From NCBI RefSeq assembly GCF_009557615.1, contig NZ_CP045652.1, positions 248,001-312,000 of the forward strand: a stretch of 64,000 nucleotides of DNA. Reading direction: 5' to 3'. Shown one piece after another: positions 42,773 to 52,577 of this stretch. Both the position numbers and the translations under genes were made by a program. Every line of letters starts with the position of its first letter. Positions within the stretch are counted from its first letter, which is position 1. The notes under the pieces were generated by a model, which was not told the origin of the DNA, made no database searches, and worked only from the letters and a program-made list of their open reading frames with translations. The DNA is from Sphingobacteruim zhuxiongii (GTDB lineage Bacteria > Bacteroidota > Bacteroidia > Sphingobacteriales > Sphingobacteriaceae).

Positions 42773-45700
42773 ATGAAAAGAAGATTTTTACTTACTTTTT
42801 TCGGGGTTTGCCTCTATGCAACTTGTTTGATGGCACAGCAAAAAGCAATTACAGGGAAAGTAACATCTGTTTCTGGGGAAGCAATGAGCAATGTTACTGT
42901 TATTGTGAAAGGTTCAACTCGTTCTGTTCAGACAAATGCAGACGGATCGTTCTCTATTCAAGCGGCGCCAGGAGAAACATTGATTTTTAGAGCAATTGGC
43001 TCGAATGGAGCACAGCAGATCGTTGGCTCCGGAAGTATCTACAACATCGAATTAACGAATTCTGAGGAGTCCATTGATGAGGTAGTGGTAACAGCGCTAG
43101 GTATCAAAAAGGAGAAGAAAGCATTAGGTTATGCTGTTCAAGACATCAAAGCAGATGAGTTGATGAAGAACAAAAATCCTAATATGATCAACTCCTTAAA
43201 TGGTAAAATCGCAGGTTTAAATATTACGAATTCTGGCGGCTCGCCAGGCGCGTCGGCATCCATCGTTATACGTGGCGGAACTTCCTTAGAGCGTGATAAT
43301 CAGCCATTATTTGTAATTGATGGGATGCCTATGGATAACTCCACAGGTATGGGTGATATGTCTGCATTCGACGGTAATACCAATATTGCTACAACCAATG
43401 GTAACCGCGCGATGGATATTAATCCGGAAGATATTGAGTCTATTTCTGTATTAAAGGGGCCTACAGCAGCCGCGCTTTATGGTATTCGTGCGGCAGCAGG
43501 TGCAATTGTAATTACAACTAAAAAAGGTAAAGAGGGAAGCGCTTCTGTAGGTGTAAATTCTCGTGTAGGAGCAAATTGGGTGAATAAGCTTCCTGAATTA
43601 CAAAAGAAATATAAGTTAGGGACAAATCCTGATGGCAAACTATTGGATTTAAATACAAATTTGTCCTGGGGAGATCCTTTTGCGTCGGGAGAGACAGTTT
43701 ACGACAATCTAGAGGATTTTTATGAAACAGGTTACACCTACGATAACAACTTCAATGTAAGTGGTGCCTCAGCGAAAAACAGCTATTACTTATCGGGAGC
43801 TCACTTGAAACAAACCGGAATTGTTCCAACCACTGATTACGGACGTTATAACTTCCGCTTTAATGGTGAGCAAAAAGTCGGTGTGTTTACTTTCGGTGCG
43901 AATGCAGCATATTCACAAAGTCAGACTCGAAAAACCTTGACAGGTACGGGCCTTTGGGGGACGGGAGGAAATGGTTATATGGAGTCAATCATAGGGTTTC
44001 CTCAAAGTGTAGATATGCGTGACTATTTAAATGTCGACGGATCGCAAAAATTCTTATACAGCCGCGGAGATACGCCAGAGGCGATTCTTGAGAACGGAAT
44101 GGACAATCCCTATTGGACGATATACAAGAATCCACAAACAGATAAGACAAACCGTTTCTTGGGGACATTTTACACTAATGCTCAGTTGACTGATTGGTTG
44201 AATTTTACATATCGTTTGGGTGTAGATAACTATACGTCAACCTATCGTTCATTGGTATCTGCTGGATCTGCAGTAATTAAAGAAAATCAAAAAGGTATGT
44301 TGTCTCAGAATGTAAGGCAATATAATTTTATAACAAACAACTTTTTGTTAAGTGCAAATAAGACCTTTGCGGAAGTTTGGGATTTAAGCGTATTGTTAGG
44401 TGCATCAACTGAAGATATCAATTCTAAATCAACTGCAAATAAGGCTCGTAATTTTAAAGTTCCAGATTTTTATTCTTTTAGTAATGCTCCAGACGCAGAT
44501 CGCTTTGTTTTAGATAATTTAACTGAGATTAGAAGAGTGGGTGTATTCGGAGATGTAAAACTTGGTTATAAGGGGATGGCTTACGTCGGTATGACGCTTA
44601 GAAATGACTGGTCTTCGACGCTTCCTAAGAAAAACCAATCTTTTATGTATCCTTCCTATAGTGCCAGTCTTGTGTTTACGGAACTATTCGACAAGAATGA
44701 CATCTTAAGTTATGGTAAAATTAGAAGCTCTTGGGCGGAAGTAGGTAAAGATGCACCAGCATACCAGACCAACTCTTATTTGGATCCATACGAATTAACG
44801 GTTGGAGGAGGCTTTAAGAACTCATGGACTCTTGGGAATCCAAATTTGATTCCAGAGAAGACACAGTCTTTTGAAGTTGGAGCGGACTTAAAGTTTATGA
44901 AGAATAGATTTGGTTTAGAGTTTACATATTATAACAATAAATCAGTAGATCAAATTCTTTCTCCTCGTGTAGATAATGCGACAGGAGGTATATTTCAATA
45001 CGTGAATTCGGGTATTCTACAGAACAAAGGTTTTGAATTAACGCTTTCGGGAGAGTTAGTGAAAAAAGACCACTTTTCTTGGGATGTCATGTTAAATGCA
45101 TCTCATAATAAAGGAAAAGTAAACGCTTTACCAGGTGGATTGGCGATACTTTATGTGACGGATGTTCAAGTTGCTGATGGTAAAGCCGCTTCATTTAATG
45201 ATGGTGACTTTATGGGGATCTCGGGTAAAGACTGGACAAAAAATGAAGAAGGAAAGTATATTCTAAATTGGAATACTGGAGAACCAGCTGCTAATACAAA
45301 TGCTACGCTTCATTTGGGGAATAGAGAGCCCAAGTTTATCGGCGGTTTAACAAATAATTTCAGATATAAAGACTGGGGTTTATCCTTTCTAATTGATTTC
45401 CGTAGAGGTGGAGATATCTTCAATGGAACGGAGGTGTTATTAACGCAATATGGTTTAAGCAAACGAACAGAGAATAGAGGCGAGAAAGTAGTATTGACAG
45501 GTGTTGCTTTGAATCCGGCGACTGGAAACTATGAAGATGTCACTCGTGAAATTGTTGCGGATCAAAAATATTATTCGAATTTTTATATCAATCAGACAAG
45601 TAACTTTATTGAAGAAGTCAATTGGTTGCGTTTAAGATCTGTAAATCTATCTTACGATTTGCCACAAAGTTTGTTAGTAAAATCTGGCTTTATTAAGGGA

Positions 45701-45874
45701 GCTTCATTTAACTTGAATGCGACCAACCTATTATTATTTACGAATTACTCAGGTATGGATCCGGAAGTAAGTGCAGCTGGTGCAGGTGTTATTGGTTCTG
45801 GATCTGTGGGCATTGATTACGCTGGTGTTCCAAACACTAAAGGAGTAACATTTGGTGTTAACTTAAAATTCTAA
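42773..45874 (+). CDS. SusC/RagA family TonB-linked outer-membrane receptor
   Basis: This 1033-residue SusC-type receptor has a signal peptide (MKRRFLLTFFGVCLYATCLMA), a carboxypeptidase-like domain (KAITGKVTSVSGEAMSNVTV), the TonB box region (DEVVVTALGIKKEKKALGYA), a plug (NMINSLNGKIAGLNITNSGG; LKGPTAAALYGIRAAAGAIV) and a barrel ending with Phe (GVNLKF). It forms a lid-and-barrel pair with the SusD-like protein 7 bp downstream. Upstream lies an inverted repeat CGATAA, 11 bp, TTATCG (42615-42637), a possible operator. No glycan hydrolase, hybrid regulator or sigma pair is next to it, so the ligand is unknown. Confidence 0.95.
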   Translation: MKRRFLLTFFGVCLYATCLMAQQKAITGKVTSVSGEAMSNVTVIVKGSTRSVQTNADGSFSIQAAPGETLIFRAIGSNGAQQIVGSGSIYNIELTNSEESIDEVVVTALGIKKEKKALGYAVQDIKADELMKNKNPNMINSLNGKIAGLNITNSGGSPGASASIVIRGGTSLERDNQPLFVIDGMPMDNSTGMGDMSAFDGNTNIATTNGNRAMDINPEDIESISVLKGPTAAALYGIRAAAGAIVITTKKGKEGSASVGVNSRVGANWVNKLPELQKKYKLGTNPDGKLLDLNTNLSWGDPFASGETVYDNLEDFYETGYTYDNNFNVSGASAKNSYYLSGAHLKQTGIVPTTDYGRYNFRFNGEQKVGVFTFGANAAYSQSQTRKTLTGTGLWGTGGNGYMESIIGFPQSVDMRDYLNVDGSQKFLYSRGDTPEAILENGMDNPYWTIYKNPQTDKTNRFLGTFYTNAQLTDWLNFTYRLGVDNYTSTYRSLVSAGSAVIKENQKGMLSQNVRQYNFITNNFLLSANKTFAEVWDLSVLLGASTEDINSKSTANKARNFKVPDFYSFSNAPDADRFVLDNLTEIRRVGVFGDVKLGYKGMAYVGMTLRNDWSSTLPKKNQSFMYPSYSASLVFTELFDKNDILSYGKIRSSWAEVGKDAPAYQTNSYLDPYELTVGGGFKNSWTLGNPNLIPEKTQSFEVGADLKFMKNRFGLEFTYYNNKSVDQILSPRVDNATGGIFQYVNSGILQNKGFELTLSGELVKKDHFSWDVMLNASHNKGKVNALPGGLAILYVTDVQVADGKAASFNDGDFMGISGKDWTKNEEGKYILNWNTGEPAANTNATLHLGNREPKFIGGLTNNFRYKDWGLSFLIDFRRGGDIFNGTEVLLTQYGLSKRTENRGEKVVLTGVALNPATGNYEDVTREIVADQKYYSNFYINQTSNFIEEVNWLRLRSVNLSYDLPQSLLVKSGFIKGASFNLNATNLLLFTNYSGMDPEVSAAGAGVIGSGSVGIDYAGVPNTKGVTFGVNLKF

Positions 45875-45881
45875 GACAGAC

Positions 45882-47444
45882 ATGAAAAAGATATTTTCTA
45901 TAATGGCGGTTGCAGGAGCTTTGATGATGACATCTTGCGATAAGTGGCTCGATGTAAATGACAATCCTAATATACCAAATACAAAGGTTCCAACGGTGGA
46001 CTTACGCTTACCTTCAATCATTGCTAGGTTTGCTGAGGCTTATGAAAGTGGAGGAACACGTGCAGCGATAATCTCGCAACAGTTAGCTGGTACTACGGTG
46101 AATAACTGGGCGCTATCACGTTGGAATATTTCCACCGCTGCTGTGAACTGGCCTTATCAACCTTGGTACATCTATACAGCGAATAATATTCCTGATTTAA
46201 TTGAAAAGGGAGAGGCGACAGGAGCAAACCACTATATCGGTGCCGGTAAAGTTATTTGGGCATGGGGTTTTGCAGCGTTTTCTGACATGTATGGTATGTT
46301 GCCTTACGAGGAAGCATTTCAAGGAGGTCTAATGACCCCGAAATATGATCAAGGCGATTTGATCTATGATAAATGTTTAGCTGAACTAGACGAGGCGATA
46401 AGCTATTTGCAGATGGGGCAAGATGCTGCTGCACCTGCGTTATCCGTAGGTGACTATCTTTTCCAAGGAGATACAAAAAAATGGATCGCTTTGGCAAATG
46501 GTATCAAAGCACGTATGCTAAACCACTTATCGAAGACCGACAAGTTCAAAGCCGCTGATGTTTTAGCGTTATTAGAGAAAGCGCCAAAAACAGCATCAGA
46601 AAGTGCGTTGTATCAATATCAAGATCGTATAGTCTCAACAAGACCAGAAACGGAATCATTGCAATTTCAGAACAACTCTTCGAACCGCTTAACCAAATTG
46701 TATATTGATTATGTGTTAGGAAACTATACTGGTGCACCGACAGGAGCAAACAATATGGAAGATCCTAGAGCAGATCTGTTAATTCCTCGCTTCGTTGCTT
46801 CGGGGCTGCGTACACCAGGAGTTGATATGAGTCAAATTCCTGAAGCAGGTTTCGCTTCTTCGATAACAACTTACGCTGCATTAAGACCTACAGCATCGGT
46901 GTCAACCGGTTCTGCATATGTTGCACCTGGCGCAAAAGGTCTCCTTTTAACGAGCTCTGAAATGCATTTTATTAAAGCGGAAGTATTATTCAACCAGAAT
47001 AATAAAGCGGGTGCTTTGCAAGCTTATAAAGATGGAATAAAAGATCACATGGAAATACTTGGTGTTCCTGCGGCGAATATAACGAGTTACTTAGCGAGTA
47101 CTTCAGTAGCGCAATCTGCTAGCGCGCTGACCCTAAGTCAAATTATGATTCAGAAATACATCGCTTTGTCGTATTCACCAGAGGTATTCAACGATGTTCG
47201 CCGTTTAGAATACTGTACGGATGCTTCAGGTAAATACAATGAGTCTGTAGGTATCTACAAGGGCTTAAAACGCCCAGGAGCAGTATTTACAATTGCATTG
47301 CCATCTGAAGATATGTGGCCTCGTCGCTTTACAGTTGCGAGTTATAGTATCAACTATAATTATGAACAAGTGATTAAAGCTGATCCAGATGCTGCTGATG
47401 CTACTTATACAGCTAAGCGAATTTGGTGGGATGTAAAGAAATAA
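45882..47444 (+). CDS. SusD/RagB family surface lipoprotein
   Basis: This 520-residue lipoprotein has a lipobox MMTSC at Cys19 and SusD-like_2-type content: SGGTRAAIISQQLAGTTVNN, GAGKVIWAWGFAAFSDMYG (the TPR part) and HFIKAEVLFNQNNKAGALQA. SusD proteins cap the SusC barrel and bind the ligand at the surface. It starts 7 bp after SusC and ends at a terminator, so the operon is just the pair. Confidence 0.95.
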   Translation: MKKIFSIMAVAGALMMTSCDKWLDVNDNPNIPNTKVPTVDLRLPSIIARFAEAYESGGTRAAIISQQLAGTTVNNWALSRWNISTAAVNWPYQPWYIYTANNIPDLIEKGEATGANHYIGAGKVIWAWGFAAFSDMYGMLPYEEAFQGGLMTPKYDQGDLIYDKCLAELDEAISYLQMGQDAAAPALSVGDYLFQGDTKKWIALANGIKARMLNHLSKTDKFKAADVLALLEKAPKTASESALYQYQDRIVSTRPETESLQFQNNSSNRLTKLYIDYVLGNYTGAPTGANNMEDPRADLLIPRFVASGLRTPGVDMSQIPEAGFASSITTYAALRPTASVSTGSAYVAPGAKGLLLTSSEMHFIKAEVLFNQNNKAGALQAYKDGIKDHMEILGVPAANITSYLASTSVAQSASALTLSQIMIQKYIALSYSPEVFNDVRRLEYCTDASGKYNESVGIYKGLKRPGAVFTIALPSEDMWPRRFTVASYSINYNYEQVIKADPDAADATYTAKRIWWDVKK

Positions 47445-47461
47445 ATTTTTAATTGTAAAAT

Positions 47462-47490
47462 AGAAAGCCTGTGGAAATCGCAGGCTTTCT
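47462..47490 (+). terminator. Terminator after SusD
   Basis: AGAAAGCCTG and CAGGCTTTCT form a perfect 10-bp stem, followed by TGTTTTT. Confidence 0.88.
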
Positions 47491-47508
47491 TGTTTTTATG
47501 TCTAGAGC

Positions 47509-47538
47509 AAAAAAAAAGCTCCCAGAATATGGAAGCTT
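47509..47538 (-). terminator. Terminator of tRNA-Gly
   Basis: On the minus strand AAGCTTCC and GGGAGCTT pair with one wobble across the loop ATATTCT and run into nine T. It lies directly after the tRNA 3' end. Confidence 0.75.
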
Positions 47539-47542
47539 GATG

Positions 47543-47615
47543 AGCGAAAGACGAGATTCGAACTCGCGACCCCAACCTTGGCAAGGTTGTGCTCTACCAA
47601 CTGAGCTACTTTCGC
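47543..47615 (-). tRNA. tRNA-Gly (GCC)
   Basis: The minus strand folds into a full cloverleaf of 73 nt. The acceptor stem GCGAAAG pairs with CTTTCGC, with discriminator U, usual for bacterial glycine tRNAs. The D arm contains AGCTCAGTTGGTAGAGC, the anticodon loop TTGCCAA gives anticodon GCC, and the T arm contains GAACTCGAATCTC. The 3' CCA is not encoded. A terminator follows. Confidence 0.96.
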
Positions 47616-47701
47616 TTATTGTGATACAAAAATACAATAATATCGCATTCTTGTCAATATTGAAGATGAAATAATTGTTGAATCGACTATAAACAAAGAT
47701 T

Positions 47702-49243
47702 TTAAAGTTTTATTGCATCCACACAATTTATACCATCAATCGCTGCAGATACAATTCCGCCGGCATATCCAGCACCTTCGGCACAAGGATAGAGCCCTGC
47801 AATTTGTGGGTGTTGGAAGCTGTCTTTGTCGCGAGGGATGCGGATAGGAGAAGAAGTTCTTGATTCAACCCCGACAAGAATTGCCTCATTCGTATAGTAA
47901 CCGCGCATTTTTTGTCCGAAAATAGGAAGAGCCCCTTGTAGAGATTGATGAACGAAGTCCGGTAATACTTCTCGAAGGTCAACAGAGCGTGTGCCTGGTT
48001 TATAGGAATTGCTCGGTAGATCATTTGAAACCTTATTCTGTACGAAATCTACCATACGCTGTGCAGGAGCTACTAAGTTCCCACCTCCTAATTGAAAGGC
48101 CTTCTGCTCAATCGCACGTTGGAAATCAAGCATCGCAAAGGCATCTTCAGTTGATTTTGCAACGTCCTCTAAGTTTATTTGAATTACTGTTCCCGAGTTT
48201 GCATGCGGATTATTGCGTTTGGATGGCGACCAACCATTAACTACAATTTCGTCTAAATCTGTTGCGCAAGGAGCGATAATTCCACCCGGGCACATACAGA
48301 AAGAGAATACACCACGGTTATTCACCTGTTCTACCAAGCTATAATATGCTGGGGGAAGATTCTCCGGACGGATAGAGCAATGATATTGTGCTTGGTCAAT
48401 AATGGATTGCGGGTGTTCGATTCGAACGCCCAATGCGAAAGGTTTTGCTTCTAATAACCAACCCTTTTTATGGAAGAGCTCAAAAATATCTCTAGCGGAG
48501 TGTCCTGTCGCAACAATAACGTGTTCTGCTTCAAACGAATTTCCATCTGCAGTTTTGACACCTTTTACACTGCCAAATTGATCAACGATATCAACCACCT
48601 TACAATCAAAATGTACTTCGCCACCACATTCAATTATTCGCTCTCGCATACTCTGGATAATATGTGGTAGTTTATTCGTTCCAATATGAGGACGAGCGTC
48701 GACCATAATATCCTCCGGCGCGCCATGCTCTACAAAAATGGAGAGCACTAACTGTACATCGCCACGCTTGTTTGAACGAGTATAAAGCTTCCCGTCTGAA
48801 TAGGTTCCAGCACCTCCTTCGCCGAAACAATAATTCGACTCTGGATTTACAATTCCCTCCCTATTTATCTTCGCTAAGTCGCGACGTCGATCCTGAACTT
48901 GTTTGCCGCGTTCCAATATAATCGGCTTTAAACCACGCTCTAAGCATCGATATGCTGCAAATAGACCTGCGGGGCCAGCACCGATAATTATGACAGGCTT
49001 CCCATTATTTACTTGCTGAAGTTTGGTGTAAAACTGGGGCTGTTCGAATGGTTCGTCGACAAAATATACAACACGCAATCGGAAAAGGACTTGCTTCCCG
49101 CGAGCATCGATGGAGCGCTTGCGGACATGAAAACCTTGAATACGTTTTTCGGATATGCCTAGCTTTTTAACACCTTCTTTTAGGATTAAAGACTCGTCAT
49201 TTACATGCGCTGGGCTAAGGGCAATTTCAATTTCTTTCTGCAT
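47702..49243 (-). CDS. FAD-dependent dehydrogenase (COG2509 family)
   Basis: This 513-residue oxidoreductase has an N-terminal extension of about 85 residues and the FAD/NAD(P)-binding Rossmann motif VIIIGAGPAGLFAAYRCLERG (about 85-105). A second signature, ATGHSARDIFELFHKKG, and a C-terminal YPCAEGAGYAGGIVSAAIDG complete the family. Members are uncharacterised flavoproteins present in many bacteria; no quinone or Fe-S motif shows. It is alone on its strand and divergent from lemA. The family call is firm and the reaction unknown. Confidence 0.88.
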   Translation of the reverse strand: MQKEIEIALSPAHVNDESLILKEGVKKLGISEKRIQGFHVRKRSIDARGKQVLFRLRVVYFVDEPFEQPQFYTKLQQVNNGKPVIIIGAGPAGLFAAYRCLERGLKPIILERGKQVQDRRRDLAKINREGIVNPESNYCFGEGGAGTYSDGKLYTRSNKRGDVQLVLSIFVEHGAPEDIMVDARPHIGTNKLPHIIQSMRERIIECGGEVHFDCKVVDIVDQFGSVKGVKTADGNSFEAEHVIVATGHSARDIFELFHKKGWLLEAKPFALGVRIEHPQSIIDQAQYHCSIRPENLPPAYYSLVEQVNNRGVFSFCMCPGGIIAPCATDLDEIVVNGWSPSKRNNPHANSGTVIQINLEDVAKSTEDAFAMLDFQRAIEQKAFQLGGGNLVAPAQRMVDFVQNKVSNDLPSNSYKPGTRSVDLREVLPDFVHQSLQGALPIFGQKMRGYYTNEAILVGVESRTSSPIRIPRDKDSFQHPQIAGLYPCAEGAGYAGGIVSAAIDGINCVDAIKL

Positions 49244-49394
49244 ATGCTTGTGTTGGGGTTTTATCCCAAAAGTCTTGCAAAGATATTAAATCTCAAATAA
49301 TTTCGGTTACGACATCATTTGGTATGTGCTTTGATATTGCATGTTTATAAAAACAATTTCTTAAATTTAAACGTATACTAAGAAAAAATTGCAC

Positions 49395-49973
49395 ATGAAA
49401 AGATTATTAATCGTATTTGTTGGCCTACTTACTGCTCTTTCGTTTAGCTCTTGTGGATACAATACCATGGTATCTCAAGACGAGAATGTAAAAGCGAAAT
49501 GGGCGCAGGTCGAAAATGCGTATCAACGCAGAGCCGATCTTATTCCAAACCTTGTAGGTACTGTAAAAGGTGCAGCGCAACATGAAAAAGGAACGTTAGA
49601 AGCGGTGGTTGAAGCACGCGCGAAGGCGACTTCGGTAACAGTGGATCCATCAAATTTAAGTGAAGAAGCAATCGCTAACTTCCAACAAACGCAAGATGCG
49701 TTATCGCAATCTATCGGTCGTTTATTGGTTAGTGTAGAGGCATATCCTGATTTGAAAGCGAATTCAAACTTCCAAGAGCTACAAGCGCAATTAGAAGGTA
49801 CTGAAAATAGAATCTCGGTAGAGCGTCGCGCCTATAATGATGCTGTTCAGGAGTATAACACTACAGTACGTAGCTTCCCGAACAATATTATGGCAGGTAT
49901 TTTTGGTTTCAAATCTAAAGGTACTTTCAAAGCTGCTGAAGGGGCTGACAAGGCACCAACAGTATCATTTTAA
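49395..49973 (+). CDS. lemA: LemA family lipoprotein
   Basis: This 192-residue protein has a lipobox ending at Cys20 (ALSFSSC) and a LemA helical bundle with signatures VENAYQRRADLIPNLVGTVKG and VEARAKATSVTVDPSN. LemA proteins are extracytoplasmic, and their role is unclear. In Bacteroidota they are coupled to TPM-domain genes, as here. The ATG at 49395 is preferred to the TTG at 49389. A strong hairpin separates it from the next gene, so it may be made in excess of the TPM proteins. Confidence 0.93.
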   Translation: MKRLLIVFVGLLTALSFSSCGYNTMVSQDENVKAKWAQVENAYQRRADLIPNLVGTVKGAAQHEKGTLEAVVEARAKATSVTVDPSNLSEEAIANFQQTQDALSQSIGRLLVSVEAYPDLKANSNFQELQAQLEGTENRISVERRAYNDAVQEYNTTVRSFPNNIMAGIFGFKSKGTFKAAEGADKAPTVSF

Positions 49974-50003
49974 TGATTTTAATTGGTATTAAATCATAAA
50001 ACG

Positions 50004-50048
50004 AAGATGAATGTTGGTAATCTTTTTTACCAAGCATTCATCTTTTTT
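50004..50048 (+). terminator. Intercistronic hairpin between lemA and the first TPM gene
   Basis: GATGAATG-TTGGTAA (right arm TTACCAA-G-CATTCATC) forms a 15-bp stem with one bulge, then TTTTTT. It looks like a full intrinsic terminator inside the operon and would reduce expression of the downstream genes. Confidence 0.75.
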
Positions 50049-50060
50049 ATTGGAATAAAA

Positions 50061-50495
50061 ATGGAAATATTCAATCAAGAGGAGCAAGAAAAGATAGTAC
50101 AAGCCATTAGTTTGGCAGAGAATCAAACCTCTGGTGAGATTCGTTTGGTGGTTGAACGTCAATTACACGGTTTAGAAGCGTATGATCAAGCTAGACATTA
50201 CTTCGAAAAACTAAAAATGCATCATACGAATTTACGCAACGGTGTATTAATATATCTAGCGACCGAGGATCATCAGTTTGCCATTATTGGTGATGCCGGT
50301 ATCCATGCCAAAGTAGGGGATGATTTTTGGCAGAGTACAAAAGAGAAAATGGTTTCTTTCTTCCGACAGGGAGATTATACGAATGGATTAATTGAGGGGA
50401 TTCACGAAGCGGGAACGCAATTAGCAACCTTCTTCCCAAGACGGTCTGATGATGTGAATGAACTTCCTAACGATATTTATTTTGGTAAACAATAA
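50061..50495 (+). CDS. TPM-domain protein, cytoplasmic-type
   Basis: This 144-residue protein consists of one TPM (TLP18.3/Psb32/MOLO-1) domain without signal peptide: SLAENQTSGEIRLVVERQL, GVLIYLATEDHQFAIIGDAG and a final region with EGIHEAGTQLATFFP. The frame is open upstream through the terminator hairpin, so the ATG at 50061 is chosen. TPM domains occur in photosystem repair proteins and in bacterial envelope proteins of unknown job. It lies between lemA and a second TPM gene. Confidence 0.85.
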   Translation: MEIFNQEEQEKIVQAISLAENQTSGEIRLVVERQLHGLEAYDQARHYFEKLKMHHTNLRNGVLIYLATEDHQFAIIGDAGIHAKVGDDFWQSTKEKMVSFFRQGDYTNGLIEGIHEAGTQLATFFPRRSDDVNELPNDIYFGKQ

Positions 50496-50499
50496 GAAT

Positions 50500-51336
50500 A
50501 TGTTCGAGAAAATGCAGAGCTATAAGAGCTCATCAAAACTAGTATTTACTTTTTTCTTGAGTTTACTATTGTCAGTTGTCGCAATGGCGCAGGATTTTCC
50601 TGCGGTTCCAAATCGATTAGTGACGGACTATACAAATACCCTAAGCTCAGCGCAACAGACAGATTTAGAGCAAAAGCTTCTAGCCTTTGAAGATTCCACA
50701 TCCATACAGGTTGCTGTTGTCGTCATGAAATCGACGGGAGACTACGATATTGCAGACTATGGAGATCGACTCGCAAAACAATGGGGAATCGGAAACAAAA
50801 AATACGATAATGGTATTCTCTTCCTTGTTGCGTTAGGCGATCGTGCTGTTACTATACGAACAGGATACGGTCTTGAAGGCGCTGTTCCAGATGTTATCGC
50901 TTACCGAATTATTGAGAATAAGGTGAAACCCTTATTCAGACAAGGGAATTACTTTGCAGGAATCGATAATGGAGTGAATGCGCTTATCTCTTACACTAAA
51001 GGGGAGTATAAGGCAGATCCAAATGAAAAATACTCTACTGAAGGCGGTGGAGGAATCCCAATTATTTTTATCATCATAATAATCTTTATTGTTTTAGCGT
51101 TAATTTCTCGTTCCGGTGGTGGTGGGAAGAATGGTGGCGGACGTGTCATGAACGGTAGAGGTTCCTCAGATTTATTCTGGTGGACACTATTAAACTCATT
51201 AGGTCGAGGTGGAAATGATGATGATGGCTTTGGTGGAGGTGGCTTCGGCGGTGGTTTCGGCGGCGGCGGAGGTGGCGGCTTCGGAGGCTTCGGTGGAGGT
51301 GGCTTTGGCGGAGGCGGTGCCAGTGGGCGATGGTAG
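50500..51336 (+). CDS. YgcG/TPM-domain exported protein with glycine-rich tail
   Basis: This 278-residue protein has a signal peptide (TFFLSLLLSVVAMAQD), a TPM domain (VPNRLVTDYTNTLSSAQQTD to NGVNALISYTKG), a single membrane helix near residues 190-210 (IPIIFIIIIIFIVLALIS) and a tail dominated by GFGGG repeats that ends GGASGRW, the standard finish of the YgcG family. The start is taken as the ATG at 50500, 4 nt after the preceding stop; a second Met lies four codons later. It is the last gene of the lemA-TPM-TPM cluster. Confidence 0.88.
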   Translation: MFEKMQSYKSSSKLVFTFFLSLLLSVVAMAQDFPAVPNRLVTDYTNTLSSAQQTDLEQKLLAFEDSTSIQVAVVVMKSTGDYDIADYGDRLAKQWGIGNKKYDNGILFLVALGDRAVTIRTGYGLEGAVPDVIAYRIIENKVKPLFRQGNYFAGIDNGVNALISYTKGEYKADPNEKYSTEGGGGIPIIFIIIIIFIVLALISRSGGGGKNGGGRVMNGRGSSDLFWWTLLNSLGRGGNDDDGFGGGGFGGGFGGGGGGGFGGFGGGGFGGGGASGRW

Positions 51337-51373
51337 AATTAATAAAAATGTTTAACTTTATGGTAAATAATAT

Positions 51374-52510
51374 ATGAATATAATGAAAAGAGAAATTTTA
51401 TGTTTGTTAGGAGCAATTCCTAGCTTATTGTTTGCCCAAGAAGGATTTTCTGTAAAGGGTAATCTAAAGAACGCTGATGCGCCAGCGAAAGTATTTATTC
51501 AGTACGCTGCAGATGGGCAACGCGTTCTTGACTCTGCGAATGTAGTAAAAGGTGTTTTTACATACAATGGTACGGTTGCGGAACCTACTCAGGCTCAGTT
51601 AATTCTTTCACCAGAAGGTGCGGGAATCAGTACATTGCGAAATCCAGATCGTACTAGTGTTTATTTATCAAAAGGTGTTATCAATGTAGTGGGAGCTACT
51701 TTGAAAGATGCGAAAGTATCGGGAAATGCAATCAATGATGACTACGCTAAATATAAGGATGCGTTAGCTCCGTTAACTGCCGAGTTTGAAGTGTTAAATA
51801 AAGAATATCAAGCAGCAACAGACGCTCAGAAAAATGACGAAGCATACGTTGGTGCATTACAAGCACGCGCAGGTGCAATCTTCGATAAGCAATCAAAAAT
51901 CGGTGAAGAGTTCGCATTAAACAACCCAAATAGCTACGTAGCAATGGGTTTATTAGAGGAGTTAATTTCAGCTGAAAATGTAATTTCTGTTGGTGAACCC
52001 GCTTATAATAAGCTATCTGCGGCATTGAAAAACACAGTAAAAGGAAAAGCTATAGCGAAGAAAATTGAAACTTTGAAGAAAGTTGCGATTGGTGCTACAG
52101 CTCCTGAGTTTGCGTTGCCAGATACAACAGGTAAAGTACTTGCATTGTCCTCATTACGTGGGAAATATGTGTTAATTGACTTCTGGGCAAGCTGGTGTGG
52201 TCCTTGTCGTGGTGAGAACCCGAATGTAGTGGCTGCTTTTAATAAGTTCAAAGACAAGAACTTTACTGTATTAGGCGTTTCTTTAGATCGCGAAAATGGT
52301 AAAGAAGCTTGGATGAAAGCTATTCACGACGATAAATTGGAACAATGGCCACACGTGTCAGATTTGAAATTCTGGAAATCTGAAGTAGTAGGCTTATATG
52401 GAATCCAAGGAATTCCTCAAAACTTCTTAATTGACCCACAAGGCAAAATTATTGCTTCAAACTTACGTGGTGAAGCGCTAGAAGCGAAGTTAGCAGAGCT
52501 AATTAAGTAA
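51374..52510 (+). CDS. TlpA family thiol-disulfide oxidoreductase with DUF4369 domain
   Basis: This 378-residue exported protein has a signal peptide (REILCLLGAIPSLLFAQ), an N-terminal DUF4369-type domain (GFSVKGNLKNADAPAKVFIQ to about residue 110), a helical linker, and a TlpA thioredoxin domain with WASWCGPC (Cys275, Cys278) and the cis-Pro segment GIPQNFLIDPQGKI. It is a periplasmic thiol-disulfide reductase of the kind abundant in Bacteroidota. It has the CGPC motif, unlike the CPPC of the homologue at 4803. IS copy 3 is inserted 34 bp after the stop. Confidence 0.92.
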   Translation: MNIMKREILCLLGAIPSLLFAQEGFSVKGNLKNADAPAKVFIQYAADGQRVLDSANVVKGVFTYNGTVAEPTQAQLILSPEGAGISTLRNPDRTSVYLSKGVINVVGATLKDAKVSGNAINDDYAKYKDALAPLTAEFEVLNKEYQAATDAQKNDEAYVGALQARAGAIFDKQSKIGEEFALNNPNSYVAMGLLEELISAENVISVGEPAYNKLSAALKNTVKGKAIAKKIETLKKVAIGATAPEFALPDTTGKVLALSSLRGKYVLIDFWASWCGPCRGENPNVVAAFNKFKDKNFTVLGVSLDRENGKEAWMKAIHDDKLEQWPHVSDLKFWKSEVVGLYGIQGIPQNFLIDPQGKIIASNLRGEALEAKLAELIK

Positions 52511-52577
52511 CAATTTAGTTGGTTTTAAAAAAATTACAAATTGAAAGGGGCTGTCTAAAAAGGTCTCTTAAAGAAAG

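Noticed and set aside
47471..47674. 67-residue ORF over the tRNA region
   Set aside because: It crosses tRNA-Gly and two terminators and has no coding character.
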